A stretch of 64,000 bases of DNA from a bacterium HR28 (GTDB lineage: Bacteria > Chloroflexota > Chloroflexia > Thermomicrobiales > Thermomicrobiaceae). Both the position numbers and the translations under genes were made by a program. Positions 43,269 to 52,782 of the stretch are shown here, in pieces; positions within the stretch are counted from its first letter, which is position 1, and the number at the start of each line of letters is the position of its first letter. Below the pieces are notes generated by a model that was not told the DNA's origin, searched no databases, and saw nothing but the letters and a program-made list of their open reading frames with translations. The DNA lies in NCBI GenBank assembly GCA_002898255.1, contig BEIE01000005.1, forward strand, positions 115,851-179,850. The letters run 5' to 3'.

Positions 43269-44429
43269 TCAATAGTGCTGATGCGCGTGCTGGTGCGGTT
43301 GCTCCCTCACCCTTTCGGCCGGTATCCGCACCGCCAGCCAGGCTGCAAAACCAGTGGTCAGCGGAACAGCCGCGATCAATCCCAGACTCCCCACCAATGT
43401 CTGCACAATCTCTTGCGCGACGATCTCGCGATTGACCGTCCAGAGGAGTGGCTCGTCGAGTTGGCTGAAGAGCAAGAGCAGTGGTAGTGCGGCACCAGCG
43501 TACGCGAGTACGAGTGTGTTCACCGTGGCCGCGATGTGGTCGCGGCCGACCCGCACGCCGGCAGAAAAGAGCTCCCAGCCGCTGAGGGCCGCGTTGGCAC
43601 GCCGTAACTCGAAGACGAGCGAACTCTGCGACACAGTAATATCGTCAAGAACACCGAGTGCACCGACCAGCATCCCTGCGAGCAGCAAACCGCGCGGGCT
43701 GACCGCCCGGTCACCAAGCACGACTTGCAGAAAGCTGGACTCCTCGTCAGCAAGACCAGTCAACCCCGCTGTCTCGGCGAAGAGGGCAGCAAGAAGCCCT
43801 GTCAACAGGAGGCTCACACTCGTACCCGCCATCGCGGCCAGCGACATGCGCCCGACCCCGTGTGTGAGGAACAACGTGACCGTGAAGACGACAAACGACA
43901 CGACGATCGCTACTGGCACCGGCGGATATCCGCGCAGAATGAGCGGCACCAGAACCCAAATCAGGACGACGAAGGTGAACACGAGGCCGAGTAGGGCTCG
44001 CAAGCCTTTCCACCGTCCGAGCGCCACGATCGCGCCGGCGAAGAGGACAGCCAGCACTGCGAGCGGCGTCGACCGGTCGCGATCCAAGAGCGTGTAAGCA
44101 CGGCTTCCATCCGGGCCGGTCGAGACGGAGACGTACAAGCGATCGCCCGGCTGGAAACGCTGCCCAGCAGTGTTCAGGTCACGCACGCCGATCGTGATCT
44201 CGACCACCTTCCCTTCCTCAGGGCCGCTTGTCAACTCGACGAGCAAACGCTGGTACGGCTGTGTCACCGGACCAACCGTCGTGATTCCCTCCTCGAGGAT
44301 GCGGATAACCCGTGCAGTGACTGTTTGGGTCGGTGCCTGGCTGCCTGCCGCTTGCGCACGGACCGCCGTAGTACTTGCAAGCCACGACCAGCTAACCAGG
44401 ACAGCGACGATGAGCCATCGCACGCACAT
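43269..44429 (-). CDS. YibE/F-family membrane protein
   Basis: Protein of 386 residues: a signal peptide (LIVAVLVSWSWLASTTAVRA), an extracellular domain with TVTARVIRILEEGITTVGPV and GDRLYVSVSTGPDGSRAYTL, then about eight membrane segments with GLVFTFVVLIWVLVPLIL, LLLAGMLVGALGVLDDITVS and VSQSSLVFELRRAN, which are characteristic of YibE/F. The family is broadly conserved but not characterised. The C-terminus ends in a His-rich EQPHQHAHQHY, which may bind metal. It is cotranscribed with the upstream permease (12-base gap) and the downstream methyltransferase (10-base gap). Confidence 0.88.
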   Translation of the reverse strand: MCVRWLIVAVLVSWSWLASTTAVRAQAAGSQAPTQTVTARVIRILEEGITTVGPVTQPYQRLLVELTSGPEEGKVVEITIGVRDLNTAGQRFQPGDRLYVSVSTGPDGSRAYTLLDRDRSTPLAVLAVLFAGAIVALGRWKGLRALLGLVFTFVVLIWVLVPLILRGYPPVPVAIVVSFVVFTVTLFLTHGVGRMSLAAMAGTSVSLLLTGLLAALFAETAGLTGLADEESSFLQVVLGDRAVSPRGLLLAGMLVGALGVLDDITVSQSSLVFELRRANAALSGWELFSAGVRVGRDHIAATVNTLVLAYAGAALPLLLLFSQLDEPLLWTVNREIVAQEIVQTLVGSLGLIAAVPLTTGFAAWLAVRIPAERVREQPHQHAHQHY

Positions 44430-44441
44430 CCAGGATCGCCC

Positions 44442-47423
44442 TCACTCGTAACGTAACGCCTCGACGATCGACACCCGCGATGCCTGACGTGCTGGGACAT
44501 ACGCCATCAAGAGGGCCACGCCCAACGCAAGGCCGCTGAAGAAGAGGAGTTGCCCCCACGGAATCACCAATGAGAACCCCTCAAGTCCACCGGCCAAATC
44601 CTGTTCTCCGGTGACCACATTGCGCGCCAGAAGCACGCCAAGGAAGGCTCCGCCGACAATCCCGGCACTCGTAACCAGCGCCGATTCAAGGAGAAAACCG
44701 AGCGCCACCATCGCTCGCCGATACCCAATCGCACGCAGTGCGCCGATCTGGTGCCGCCGTTCAATCACAGCACGATAGGAGACAACGCCAAGCGCGGCAA
44801 TACCGACGATCAGCCCGAGTGCCATAAACCCCTGAATGATGCGGATGAAACCGCGGATAATTCCGGTCGCACGACCGATCACGTCCGCTGTCGCCTCGGC
44901 CTGTGCACCATACGGAAGCAGTGCTGCTTCAACTTGCCGCGCGAAGCTGCGCGCGTCGCTGCCCGGTATCAGCCGAACCGAGTATTCGATTGAGGATGGA
45001 CGCCCGAAGACCCCACCGACGACCGACTCCGAGACAAAGATGCCGAACAGTGACGAAACACGCCCGTCGATCACGCCAATCACACGGACCGTGGTTGTCT
45101 GCCCGCTGGCATTGTCACGGAGCTCGAGTTCGAGCGGCTGGAGTACCCCATCCTCACCCCGGAGCTCCGGCAGATAGAGATTCGCTGGATCACCACCCCG
45201 CTGTTGCAACACATTCGCGTCCACAATTGCCAGCGAAGGATCGCGGGCCACGGCTTCCCAAGCCGCCCGGTCGGTCGCGTACTCCGCACTGCGGAGCTGG
45301 AGTGGCGCCTCCACATTCCGAGCAAAGTCCGTATCGATTCCGCGTACCGGATATCGCGCCCAGTCGGCTTCACCCACTGGCCGTACACCCACGCGCGGCC
45401 AAGGGACGCTCAACGTGCGGCCAGTGGCGCTTATCTTGCTGGTATCGATACCCTCGTCTTGGAGGACTTGGAGCAGGTCGGGAATCGGCGCAACTCCGAC
45501 CTGTGAGATCTCGACGTCCCAACCAGCATCGGCGTACTCACCGGTGAAGAGCGCGACGACATTAGCGTAAATCGTCGACATCACGACAAGCGCAAAGACG
45601 ATCAAGCTGAACATCGCTACCGTCAGGCCTGTCCGCCCGCGTGAGGCCATCGGGTAAGCCACGGCGATCCGCACCGCAGGAAGCCAACGGCGGAAGGCAC
45701 GGCCTAGTCGACCCACAAGCCCGACAGCGACTTCGATATTCCACACCAGGAACACCGTCAACGCAGCGACCATCATCAACCCAGAAAGGACAAAGAGCTC
45801 GAATCCGCCACTCATGGAACCGAAGAGCCGGTCGTGCCACGGATCTGGCATAAGCCAGTAGACGAGCACAAGCATTGCGGCCACGGTGTAGAGCGGTCGT
45901 GGCGGCACACCGAAGCGCCGAAGAACCGCTGCCAGGCTCAGCGGGAGGAGCGACATGCCAAGCCCGAACCAGCCGAGACTTTCCCGCGCCAGACCAAGCC
46001 AGCACAACCCCGCACCTGCAATCGTTCCTAGTACCCCCGCCACAAGCCAGCGCCGACTCGCCCGCGGGAGTTGCGGTTCCGGAAGATCACGGACGGCCGC
46101 TACGATATTCAGCCGGCTCACCCGCCACGCTGCAACCACGACGGTAACGAAGGTCACCACAACGCCCAAGAGATAGGCCAGGACCAGATCGCGCGGGCGC
46201 CAGGACGGCTCGATAGTGAAGAACTCACCGACCAGCCGCCCCATAAAACCCGCAATCGCGTAGGCAACGGCAACTCCGGCCACTGCGCCAACCAGAGCAG
46301 AGATCAGGTTGTAGCCCATTCCCTCCAGGGCAAAAAGCGCCACAAGATGCCAGCGCTTCATCCCAAGCGCGCGCATCGTTCCCATTTCGGTCTTTCGCTC
46401 GGCAGCAAGGAGCGAGAAGATCAAGAAGATAAGCAAGATTCCAGCCGCCACCGAGAACATGCCGGACAGGAGGAACAGGTTGGTGAAAGCCTCGCCTGCC
46501 TGCTCGGCTTGCTCGACCGCTCGCTGCTTCACAGCAACTGCACGATAGGGGGTCTCGGCCAACACATCGTTCACTGCTGCTGTGACGGCCTCGCTGTCAG
46601 TGAGTCCACTGCGATTGCTCAACGCGACAAAGCTCACTTGACCAGAGATTCCAAGCAGCTGCTCGGCACGAGTGAGCGAGACCGCCAGTCCGCCGGCATC
46701 GCCCACGTTCAACGTACCGGTCAAGAAGCTGTCCGGAGCGATCGCCGCGACCCGTACCTGGAACGGTCGCCCGGCGAGGAAGAGCTGGAGCTCGTCGCCA
46801 ATTTCTGCGTCCAGGCGCTTGGCAGCCTCAGCGCCGAGCACGACCTCATCATCAGCCAGACTTGCAAGATCGATGGGGTGCCCGTTTCGGTCAGTCAGGC
46901 CTCCGATTGTTGGAAGCCGTTCAGGCGGGACGCCCATCAAATTCAGCGCCGGCTCACTCTGTTTGGTCCTGAGGTCAATTGCCGCCACCGGCTGCCAGAG
47001 CACCGGCACGACGGCAACCAGACGCGGTTCACGCTCGCGCAAGCGGTCGAGTTCGTCGACCACACTGAAAGGCAGGTACACGCCCGGCTGTGGGCCAGCG
47101 AAGCGCGTATCACCGCTCGCCTGGACAACAAGTTCATCGACCGGACCAGTGAGCCGGAGCACCTGTCCGGTGATGCTCCGCTGGAGAGTCGTCCCGGTGG
47201 TCAGCGACGCAGAGAAGATGAGCGTGCTCAGCATGAGCCCAAGCACGATTAACACCGTCTGTACTGGTCGCCGTGGGATGTTGCGCAGCGCCATCCGCCC
47301 GAGGACAGGGCGCCAGAGCCACAAGCCACCGGTCAGCACAAGGATGATCGCCAAGGCTCCTATCAGGATGCGTAGCACAAGGTCCAGCGAGACGCCAAAA
47401 ACCTCGTTCACGAGGCACCTCAC
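44442..47423 (-). CDS. ABC transporter permease, FtsX/MacB-like, two-domain
   Basis: Protein of 993 residues with two FtsX-type permease units, each a set of membrane segments bordering a large external domain. Signs are [20 protein letters not shown] at the N-terminus, [20 protein letters not shown], and the C-terminal [20 protein letters not shown] with the coupling pattern PA-xx-A-x-x-xI-EALRYE. Such proteins act with a LolD/MacB-like ATPase to move lipoproteins, peptides or antibiotics rather than small nutrients. The GTG start overlaps the ATPase stop by GTGA. Long size, with a soluble domain in each half, fits the DUF214-type group. Confidence 0.9.
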   Translation of the reverse strand: MRCLVNEVFGVSLDLVLRILIGALAIILVLTGGLWLWRPVLGRMALRNIPRRPVQTVLIVLGLMLSTLIFSASLTTGTTLQRSITGQVLRLTGPVDELVVQASGDTRFAGPQPGVYLPFSVVDELDRLREREPRLVAVVPVLWQPVAAIDLRTKQSEPALNLMGVPPERLPTIGGLTDRNGHPIDLASLADDEVVLGAEAAKRLDAEIGDELQLFLAGRPFQVRVAAIAPDSFLTGTLNVGDAGGLAVSLTRAEQLLGISGQVSFVALSNRSGLTDSEAVTAAVNDVLAETPYRAVAVKQRAVEQAEQAGEAFTNLFLLSGMFSVAAGILLIFLIFSLLAAERKTEMGTMRALGMKRWHLVALFALEGMGYNLISALVGAVAGVAVAYAIAGFMGRLVGEFFTIEPSWRPRDLVLAYLLGVVVTFVTVVVAAWRVSRLNIVAAVRDLPEPQLPRASRRWLVAGVLGTIAGAGLCWLGLARESLGWFGLGMSLLPLSLAAVLRRFGVPPRPLYTVAAMLVLVYWLMPDPWHDRLFGSMSGGFELFVLSGLMMVAALTVFLVWNIEVAVGLVGRLGRAFRRWLPAVRIAVAYPMASRGRTGLTVAMFSLIVFALVVMSTIYANVVALFTGEYADAGWDVEISQVGVAPIPDLLQVLQDEGIDTSKISATGRTLSVPWPRVGVRPVGEADWARYPVRGIDTDFARNVEAPLQLRSAEYATDRAAWEAVARDPSLAIVDANVLQQRGGDPANLYLPELRGEDGVLQPLELELRDNASGQTTTVRVIGVIDGRVSSLFGIFVSESVVGGVFGRPSSIEYSVRLIPGSDARSFARQVEAALLPYGAQAEATADVIGRATGIIRGFIRIIQGFMALGLIVGIAALGVVSYRAVIERRHQIGALRAIGYRRAMVALGFLLESALVTSAGIVGGAFLGVLLARNVVTGEQDLAGGLEGFSLVIPWGQLLFFSGLALGVALLMAYVPARQASRVSIVEALRYE

Positions 47424-48178
47424 TCTCCCCCGTTGGCAACTTGATGCTGCGCCAGGCCGTCATCAATGATGAGGCCGTCACGCATGTGGATAATGCGGTC
47501 ACACATTGCACCAATCCGGGGATCGTGGGTAACAATGACGAACGTCTGCCCGTTCTCCTGGTTCAAGCGTCGCATCAGCGCCATCACCTCGTCGGCTGTC
47601 TCGGTATCAAGGTTCCCTGTCGGCTCGTCGGCCCAGATGATGTCAGGCTGGTTCACGAGCGCCCGAGCGATGGCAACGCGCTGCTGCTGGCCGCCTGACA
47701 GCTCCGCCGGCTTATGCCCAGCTCGATCGGCGAGGCCTACCTGTTCAAGCACTTGCATTGCTCGGCGTCGTGCCTCGCTTGGACGGACCCCTGCCAGCAG
47801 CGCTGGAAGTTCCACGTTCTCGAGTGCAGTCAATACTGGAATCAAGTTGAACAGCTGGAACACAAATCCCATATGCCGCGCGCGGAACTCCGATCGGACA
47901 TCGTCCGGTAACTTCGCGAGCTCCTTCCCCGCGATGAGAATCTGGCCCTCATCGATCGTGTCCAGACCGGAGAGGCAGTTCAGGAGCGTGGTCTTGCCAC
48001 TACCTGACGGCCCCATCACCGCAACCATCTCGCCCCGGTATACCGTGAGCGAGACACCACGCAACGCGGGAACCTTCACCCGTCCAGTGTCGTAGACCTT
48101 GACAACACCGGTTGCTTCGACGATGGGCACTCGCTCACGTTCACTCGTCGAGCCGAGAGGATGAAGCACTGTCGCCAT
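47420..48178 (-). CDS. ABC transporter ATP-binding protein, LolD/MacB type
   Basis: ATPase of 252 residues. Walker [21 protein letters not shown]-loop [20 protein letters not shown], signature [19 protein letters not shown], Walker [20 protein letters not shown] and the H-loop IVTHDP are all intact. It couples ATP to the FtsX-like permease encoded after it. The ATG at 48178 has AAGGGAG at 7 bases. It is the first gene of the four-gene unit ending with the methyltransferase. Confidence 0.95.
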   Translation of the reverse strand: MATVLHPLGSTSERERVPIVEATGVVKVYDTGRVKVPALRGVSLTVYRGEMVAVMGPSGSGKTTLLNCLSGLDTIDEGQILIAGKELAKLPDDVRSEFRARHMGFVFQLFNLIPVLTALENVELPALLAGVRPSEARRRAMQVLEQVGLADRAGHKPAELSGGQQQRVAIARALVNQPDIIWADEPTGNLDTETADEVMALMRRLNQENGQTFVIVTHDPRIGAMCDRIIHMRDGLIIDDGLAQHQVANGGE

Positions 48179-48369
48179 TGTCTGATCTCCCTTCGCCAGG
48201 CGCGCCGCGCCAGAACAGGGAGATGGTACCACGGTCAACTCCACACGCCGAATCGGTCATTTTTGGAGAACACCGTGCTTAGGCGCCCATCCGATGCCTG
48301 CGCCTCACGGCTCGCAGGCGAGTCATCTCTACCTTTTGTGTTGGATGGGGAGAACTATCGACAAGGCGG

Positions 48370-48903
48370 TCATTTTCGCCGCTCCTGATAAACCCGGCGA
48401 AACGCCTCTGCACGCTCGACGACATCCTCGATGCGTCGGTCAAATCCGGACCACGGAATGACGATCGGTGTGCCGTGCCGCTGGATCGCCTCTTCAGCTA
48501 CTTCCCGCCGATCGGGCGGCAGATCAACGACGAAGCGCTGCGGACGATAAACGAGGATCGCCAAGATCGGCTGGCGTCCTACAACTTTCGCCTCGACCCG
48601 CTTGACCTCTTCCCACCTCAGCCGCCCAACTCGCACCGGCGACCCACGATCCACAATTCCTTCTTCATCCACTTCAATGACGGGTGTGCGTTCAAATCCG
48701 GACAGGGCGGCGAGAGCCGCCGCGAATCCGAAGAAGATCGCCATCGAGACGGCGAAAAGGCGCTCGAGCCCTGTCTCCGCATTGAAAGCGAACCAGACCG
48801 CAGCGACAGCGAGCACGGCAGCAACCACCGCGGTCACGAAGGCGCGGAGCCGACTCCGGCGTACCACCAGTGGTTCGAGTGTGTCCGTCGACTTCGACTC
48901 CAT
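48370..48903 (-). CDS. Predicted membrane protein with PH-like domain (STM3941-like)
   Basis: Protein of 177 residues. Two membrane segments (FVTAVVAAVLAVAAVWFAF and LFAVSMAIFFGFAAALAALS) precede a soluble domain with VIEVDEEGIVDRGSPVRVGR and RLRWEEVKRVEAKVVGR, a pattern resembling the bacterial PH-like domain of small membrane proteins such as STM3941. Its role is unknown. The ATG at 48903 follows GGGGACGGTCAGG; an earlier start at 48963 is possible. The gene is divergent from the M42 peptidase about 130 bases away. Confidence 0.6.
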   Translation of the reverse strand: MESKSTDTLEPLVVRRSRLRAFVTAVVAAVLAVAAVWFAFNAETGLERLFAVSMAIFFGFAAALAALSGFERTPVIEVDEEGIVDRGSPVRVGRLRWEEVKRVEAKVVGRQPILAILVYRPQRFVVDLPPDRREVAEEAIQRHGTPIVIPWSGFDRRIEDVVERAEAFRRVYQERRK

Positions 48904-49034
48904 CCTGACCGTCCCCACGGGCATTGGCACGATGATTGTCACGCCCAATGCCAGACGGAGCAAGCACTAATACCCCCTGACAGCGCGCCTTCACCGCGGT
49001 ATCCTCGCTCCGTGACCGAGAGGGTTGTCGCCGG

Positions 49035-50090
49035 ATGTTGCCAATGCGTGAGCGGATCGCTGAACTCCTCACAGAACTTATGGCTTTGCCAGCACCGACC
49101 GGCCGTGAAGAGCCGGTGCTTGCCTGGTTGGAGCGAGCATGGGCTCCGCACGTCGAACGCCTTTGGCGGAGTCGCGTTGGGAACGTGCTGGCTTTCGTCG
49201 GCGGTGCCGGACCGCGGTTGCTGTTGACCGCCCATGCCGATGAACTGAGCTTCGTCGTTCGCTCGATTGATCCGAGCGGGCTACTCTGGCTCACCACGGG
49301 ACAAGTCCGCGGGGAGCCGCAGGAGCGCTTCCCGGTTGGTCAACCGGCGCTCGTCCTTGGTCGCGATACCACCGTCGAGGGGATTTTTGTGCTCGCCACT
49401 GGACACGTGGTGCCAGAGGAGCGCCGTCAGAAGCCGGTCACCTTCGCCGATCTCTTTGTCGATATCGGGGCGAGTTCTCGTCAAGAGGTTCTCGCACGCG
49501 GTATCACCGTCGGGGCGAGTGTGATTTGGAATCCTCCCGCGCGACGGTTGGGCACGCGGATCTACGGGAAGGCCATCGATGATCGCGCTGGCCTGGCGCT
49601 CCTCACCGCACTGTTGGAGCGACTCGATCGCCGGCAGCTCGGTTGCGCCCTCTATCTAGCCGCCACTGTCCAGGAGGAGAATGGTCTGCTTGGCGCAAGT
49701 TCGCTGCGAGCGGACATCGACGTCGACTGGGCCGTGGCCCTCGATGTTGGCCTCGTTGGCGATCTTCCGACCGTCGGTGAGCAGTGGATGCCCGCGGTGC
49801 TGGGGGGTGGCCCACAGCTCGTCCACAAGGATGCTGCCACACACTACGACCAGCGACTGCTCTGGCGACTCGCCGATCTCGCAGCCCAGAACGGACTGCC
49901 CGTTCAGCATGTCGTGTTCGATCGCTACGGAAGTGATGGCGCGGCGCTGATCCGTCAGGGTATCCCCACCGCGCTCCTTACGGTCGGCACACGCCACACG
50001 CATGCACCGTTCGAGGCTGTCGACCTTACGGACCTTGAGGCGACACTGATCTTGCTGGAAGCGCTCGTCCGCAACGGGCCAGCCCTGTAA
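49035..50090 (+). CDS. M42-family metallopeptidase (FrvX/PepA-like aminopeptidase)
   Basis: Protein of 351 residues. The Zn ligands are seen in LLLTAHADELSFVVRSIDP (His), GKAIDDRAGLALLTALL (Asp bridging), AATVQEENGLLGASSLRADI (Glu pair), AVALDVGLVGDLP (Asp) and GTRHTHAPFE (His). M42 enzymes form large tetrahedral complexes that trim peptides from the N-terminus; here the general base motif VQEENG varies slightly from the common VQEEVG. The substrate range is not readable. The ATG follows GAGAGGG. A convergent terminator and the FabI-like gene lie downstream. Confidence 0.9.
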   Translation: MLPMRERIAELLTELMALPAPTGREEPVLAWLERAWAPHVERLWRSRVGNVLAFVGGAGPRLLLTAHADELSFVVRSIDPSGLLWLTTGQVRGEPQERFPVGQPALVLGRDTTVEGIFVLATGHVVPEERRQKPVTFADLFVDIGASSRQEVLARGITVGASVIWNPPARRLGTRIYGKAIDDRAGLALLTALLERLDRRQLGCALYLAATVQEENGLLGASSLRADIDVDWAVALDVGLVGDLPTVGEQWMPAVLGGGPQLVHKDAATHYDQRLLWRLADLAAQNGLPVQHVVFDRYGSDGAALIRQGIPTALLTVGTRHTHAPFEAVDLTDLEATLILLEALVRNGPAL

Positions 50091-50108
50091 GACACCGTCG
50101 CAAGAGAG

Positions 50109-50141
50109 ACGGGCGGATCGGCCGTGCCAGTATCCGCCCGT
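50109..50141. terminator. Hairpin between convergent genes
   Basis: Arms ACGGGCGGAT (50109-50118) and ATCCGCCCGT (50132-50141) are complementary around a 13-base loop, between the M42 stop and the end of the FabI-like gene. It may act as a bidirectional terminator although no T-run is present. Confidence 0.7.
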
Positions 50142-50181
50142 GCGCTCATGCGACGCTGCGATCGTTTCTCACGATCATCCG

Positions 50182-50973
50182 TTAGGGAACGAGTGCCTCA
50201 CCCCCATCGACGCGAATGACATTGCCAGTGATCCAGGTCAGTCCCGGAGTACTCAAGACACGGATGGCCCGGGCGACGTCCTCGGGGCTCGTCAGACGCC
50301 CACTGGGATTTCGCCGTTCTGCCTCGCGCAGCATCTCATCAGCGCCGGGGATCTTGGCCTGCGCTGGCGTTGGCGTCACCCCTGCCTGGATGGCGTTGAC
50401 AGTGATCCCGTAGCGAGCCAGTTCCACAGCCAGCTGGCGCACATGAGCCTCCAGTGCTGCCTTCGCCGCTGACACAGGCCCGTACCCACGCCACACGCGC
50501 GTTGAGCCCTCGCTGGTCATGGCGAAGATCCGCGCGTCGCGATCGAAGAGTCCGGCATGGAACAGGTCTTGCGTCCAATAGACTAAGGAGTTTGCCATTA
50601 CGTCAAGCGTCATCTCTAGCTGTTTTTGTGAAACTTCTTGCCCCGGATCCTCGTCGATATACGGACGTAACGTTCCGAAGGCCAGCGAGTGCATGAGGAC
50701 ACGGACGCGGGCACCGCGCTCTTTGAGCGCCTCGGCCACTTGCCGTCGCGTCTCCGCATCCGCAGCGTTCGCGTTCACGAACAACGCTTCAACTCCGGCC
50801 GCTTCGACGTCGGCCTTGACCGCTTCGGCCATCGGAAGCGTCGCCCGGCGATCCAGGTGGACACCGCAGACATGCATACCAGCGCGAGCGAGCTCCCGTG
50901 CCGTTGCCGCACCGAACCCGCTCGACGCCCCAAGGATCACTGCCCAATAGCCTGTGAAGCCTTCGTTCCCCAT
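50182..50973 (-). CDS. Enoyl-ACP reductase-like SDR (FabI/FabL type)
   Basis: Protein of 263 residues of the divergent SDR group. AVILGASSGFGAATARELAR is the nucleotide loop, HSLAFGTLRPYID corresponds to the FabI SIAFA segment, and YGPVSAAKAALEAHVRQLA gives Tyr followed by Lys six residues later, the spacing of enoyl-ACP reductases. ITVNAIQAGVTPTPA and VIRVDGGEALVP complete the fold. It probably reduces an enoyl-ACP in fatty acid synthesis, unless a relative in this organism does so. The ATG has GGGAAGGG nearby. A longer frame upstream is unlikely. Confidence 0.82.
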   Translation of the reverse strand: MGNEGFTGYWAVILGASSGFGAATARELARAGMHVCGVHLDRRATLPMAEAVKADVEAAGVEALFVNANAADAETRRQVAEALKERGARVRVLMHSLAFGTLRPYIDEDPGQEVSQKQLEMTLDVMANSLVYWTQDLFHAGLFDRDARIFAMTSEGSTRVWRGYGPVSAAKAALEAHVRQLAVELARYGITVNAIQAGVTPTPAQAKIPGADEMLREAERRNPSGRLTSPEDVARAIRVLSTPGLTWITGNVIRVDGGEALVP

Positions 50974-51040
50974 GCTGCCCTTCCCGTTTTCTACCACCCG
51001 CTTCCTTCGGCTCGAGTATCGGCACCAACAGCGACCGGCG

Positions 51041-52750
51041 TCAACTCACGTTCCCTTTCTGCATCAGTCCACGCGCTTCAGGTACAAAGCGCACGCGCAC
51101 CAGCGTCCCCCCACCTGGCGCCGGGCCGATCTCAAGCTCACCGCGAAGATCGACCTCTGCGAGCGTTCGAGCGATCTGCAATCCCAAGCCCCGTTCGCGC
51201 AAAGGATCGAAGCCTGCTGGTAATCCTCGTCCATCGTCTTCGACCTCGAGTACGGCACGCTCTCCCTCGCTCCGTACCCGAACGCTCAGCCGTCCCCCTG
51301 CACGGTCAGCAAAACCGTGTCGCACCGCATTGGTGACGAACTCGTTAAGCAGGAGCGCGAGCACGGTCGTCTGCCGCGAGGAGACTGCAACGTCGTCCCC
51401 TTCCACCGACCACTGGACAGCCAGTTCGTCACCGTACAGCGAGTGAACCGCCTGGGTCACCACGATGCGTGCCAACTCGACAAGTGGCACTTCTGGGAGT
51501 TCACGGCCGCTCAGGAGATCATGGACGACGGTCAAGCTGCGGATCCGGCTCACCGCATCCTGTAAAACCGCTCGTGCTTCGGGACCAGCTCGCCGGGCCT
51601 GGAGTGAGAGGAGCGCTGCAACCGTCTGAAGGTTGTTGCGCACGCGATGGTGCAACTCGCGGAGGAGCGTTGATGCCCGTGCCAGCCCACGCCGTGCCTC
51701 CTCATAGAGCTCCGCGTTCTCGATTGCGATTGCGGCTGTATCGGTGAAGGCGTGCAACAGGCCTGTCTGCTCCGGGGCTGGCCGACCGGCGGAGTACAGC
51801 AAACAAAGTGCACCAACCGCACGGCGGCCTGTGATCATGGGGAGGACGTACACTGCGAAGTCTCCGCCGATCGGATCTCGCCACACTGCTGCTCCGCCGT
51901 CAAGGACGTCCTGCACGGCTGACCGAAGAGGCTGCTCCAGTTCACTCGCTTCGCGTGCAAACCATTCTGCCGGAGCGGCGCGAAGGAGCTCCAACTCACC
52001 GCTTGCACGTGACTGCCGATAAATGGCGACTCCTCTCGCGCCGGACAGCTCAAGCGCTCGCGCGGCAATCGTCCCCAGCAACTCTCCAAGATCGAGCGTC
52101 GAGGCGATAGCACGCCAGAGTTGCTGCAGGAGTTCCAACTGCGCGATCCGCCGCCGGAGTTCCGCATCTGTCTCGCGATAAAGCAGTGCGTTTTCGATCG
52201 CGATGGCGATCTCACCCGCCGCCGTCTCCAAGAAATCGATCTCCTCAGGCCAGAACTCACGCGGCTCTAGCGTCAGGACGTTCAGCACGCCAAGCAGGCG
52301 TCCCGGTTGGCGGGAGAGTAGTGGCACCGAGACCTGACTGGCAAACGGCCGGTCATCGACGTGCGGATAGTCGACGTAGGCGGGATGACGAGGCGCATCG
52401 AAAGCGATCTGCAGGCGTCGGGTAAGGGCAGCCTGTCCGGTAATCCCAACGCCAAGCGGCAAGGTGAACCGCCCTGGTCGATCAGGCGCAATACCGTCGA
52501 CCGCCCGCAGGGTCAACGTGCCGGAAGATTCGTCATAGAGGAAGATTCCGCAGGAGTCGACCCGCATCGTCTCACGGAGCACTCGCGTCACCGTGCTGAG
52601 CATCTCGTCCAAATCGAGACTGCTCGTCGCCGCGCGCGTGATCCAGTGAAGCGCTTGCAACCGACCAACCGGCCCGGCCAGCACGCGCCGGCTCGGGTCA
52701 ACTGGCGCCTTCAAAAGTTCGGCAAGTGTTTCCCATTCGTTGTCTAACAT
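51041..52750 (-). CDS. GAF-GAF sensor histidine kinase (HisKA_2/HWE-like)
   Basis: Cytoplasmic kinase of 569 residues without membrane segments. Two GAF domains span residues about 40-180 and 200-345 (WITRAATSSLDLDEMLSTVT and LWRAIASTLDLGELLGTIAA mark their starts). The phosphoacceptor region LLRELHHRVRNNLQTVAALL (His367 or 368) belongs to the HisKA_2 type. The ATP-binding domain has LNEFVTNAVRHGFAD (N box), VEDDGRGLPAGFD (G1) and RGLGLQIARTL (G2). No response regulator is adjacent, so it is an orphan here. The ATG at 52750 is preceded by GAAGGC. It is divergent from the HerA gene; the two start codons are only about 30 bases apart. Confidence 0.88.
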   Translation of the reverse strand: MLDNEWETLAELLKAPVDPSRRVLAGPVGRLQALHWITRAATSSLDLDEMLSTVTRVLRETMRVDSCGIFLYDESSGTLTLRAVDGIAPDRPGRFTLPLGVGITGQAALTRRLQIAFDAPRHPAYVDYPHVDDRPFASQVSVPLLSRQPGRLLGVLNVLTLEPREFWPEEIDFLETAAGEIAIAIENALLYRETDAELRRRIAQLELLQQLWRAIASTLDLGELLGTIAARALELSGARGVAIYRQSRASGELELLRAAPAEWFAREASELEQPLRSAVQDVLDGGAAVWRDPIGGDFAVYVLPMITGRRAVGALCLLYSAGRPAPEQTGLLHAFTDTAAIAIENAELYEEARRGLARASTLLRELHHRVRNNLQTVAALLSLQARRAGPEARAVLQDAVSRIRSLTVVHDLLSGRELPEVPLVELARIVVTQAVHSLYGDELAVQWSVEGDDVAVSSRQTTVLALLLNEFVTNAVRHGFADRAGGRLSVRVRSEGERAVLEVEDDGRGLPAGFDPLRERGLGLQIARTLAEVDLRGELEIGPAPGGGTLVRVRFVPEARGLMQKGNVS

Positions 52751-52782
52751 GATGCGTCGTCCAGCCTTCAGTGTTCCTCTCC

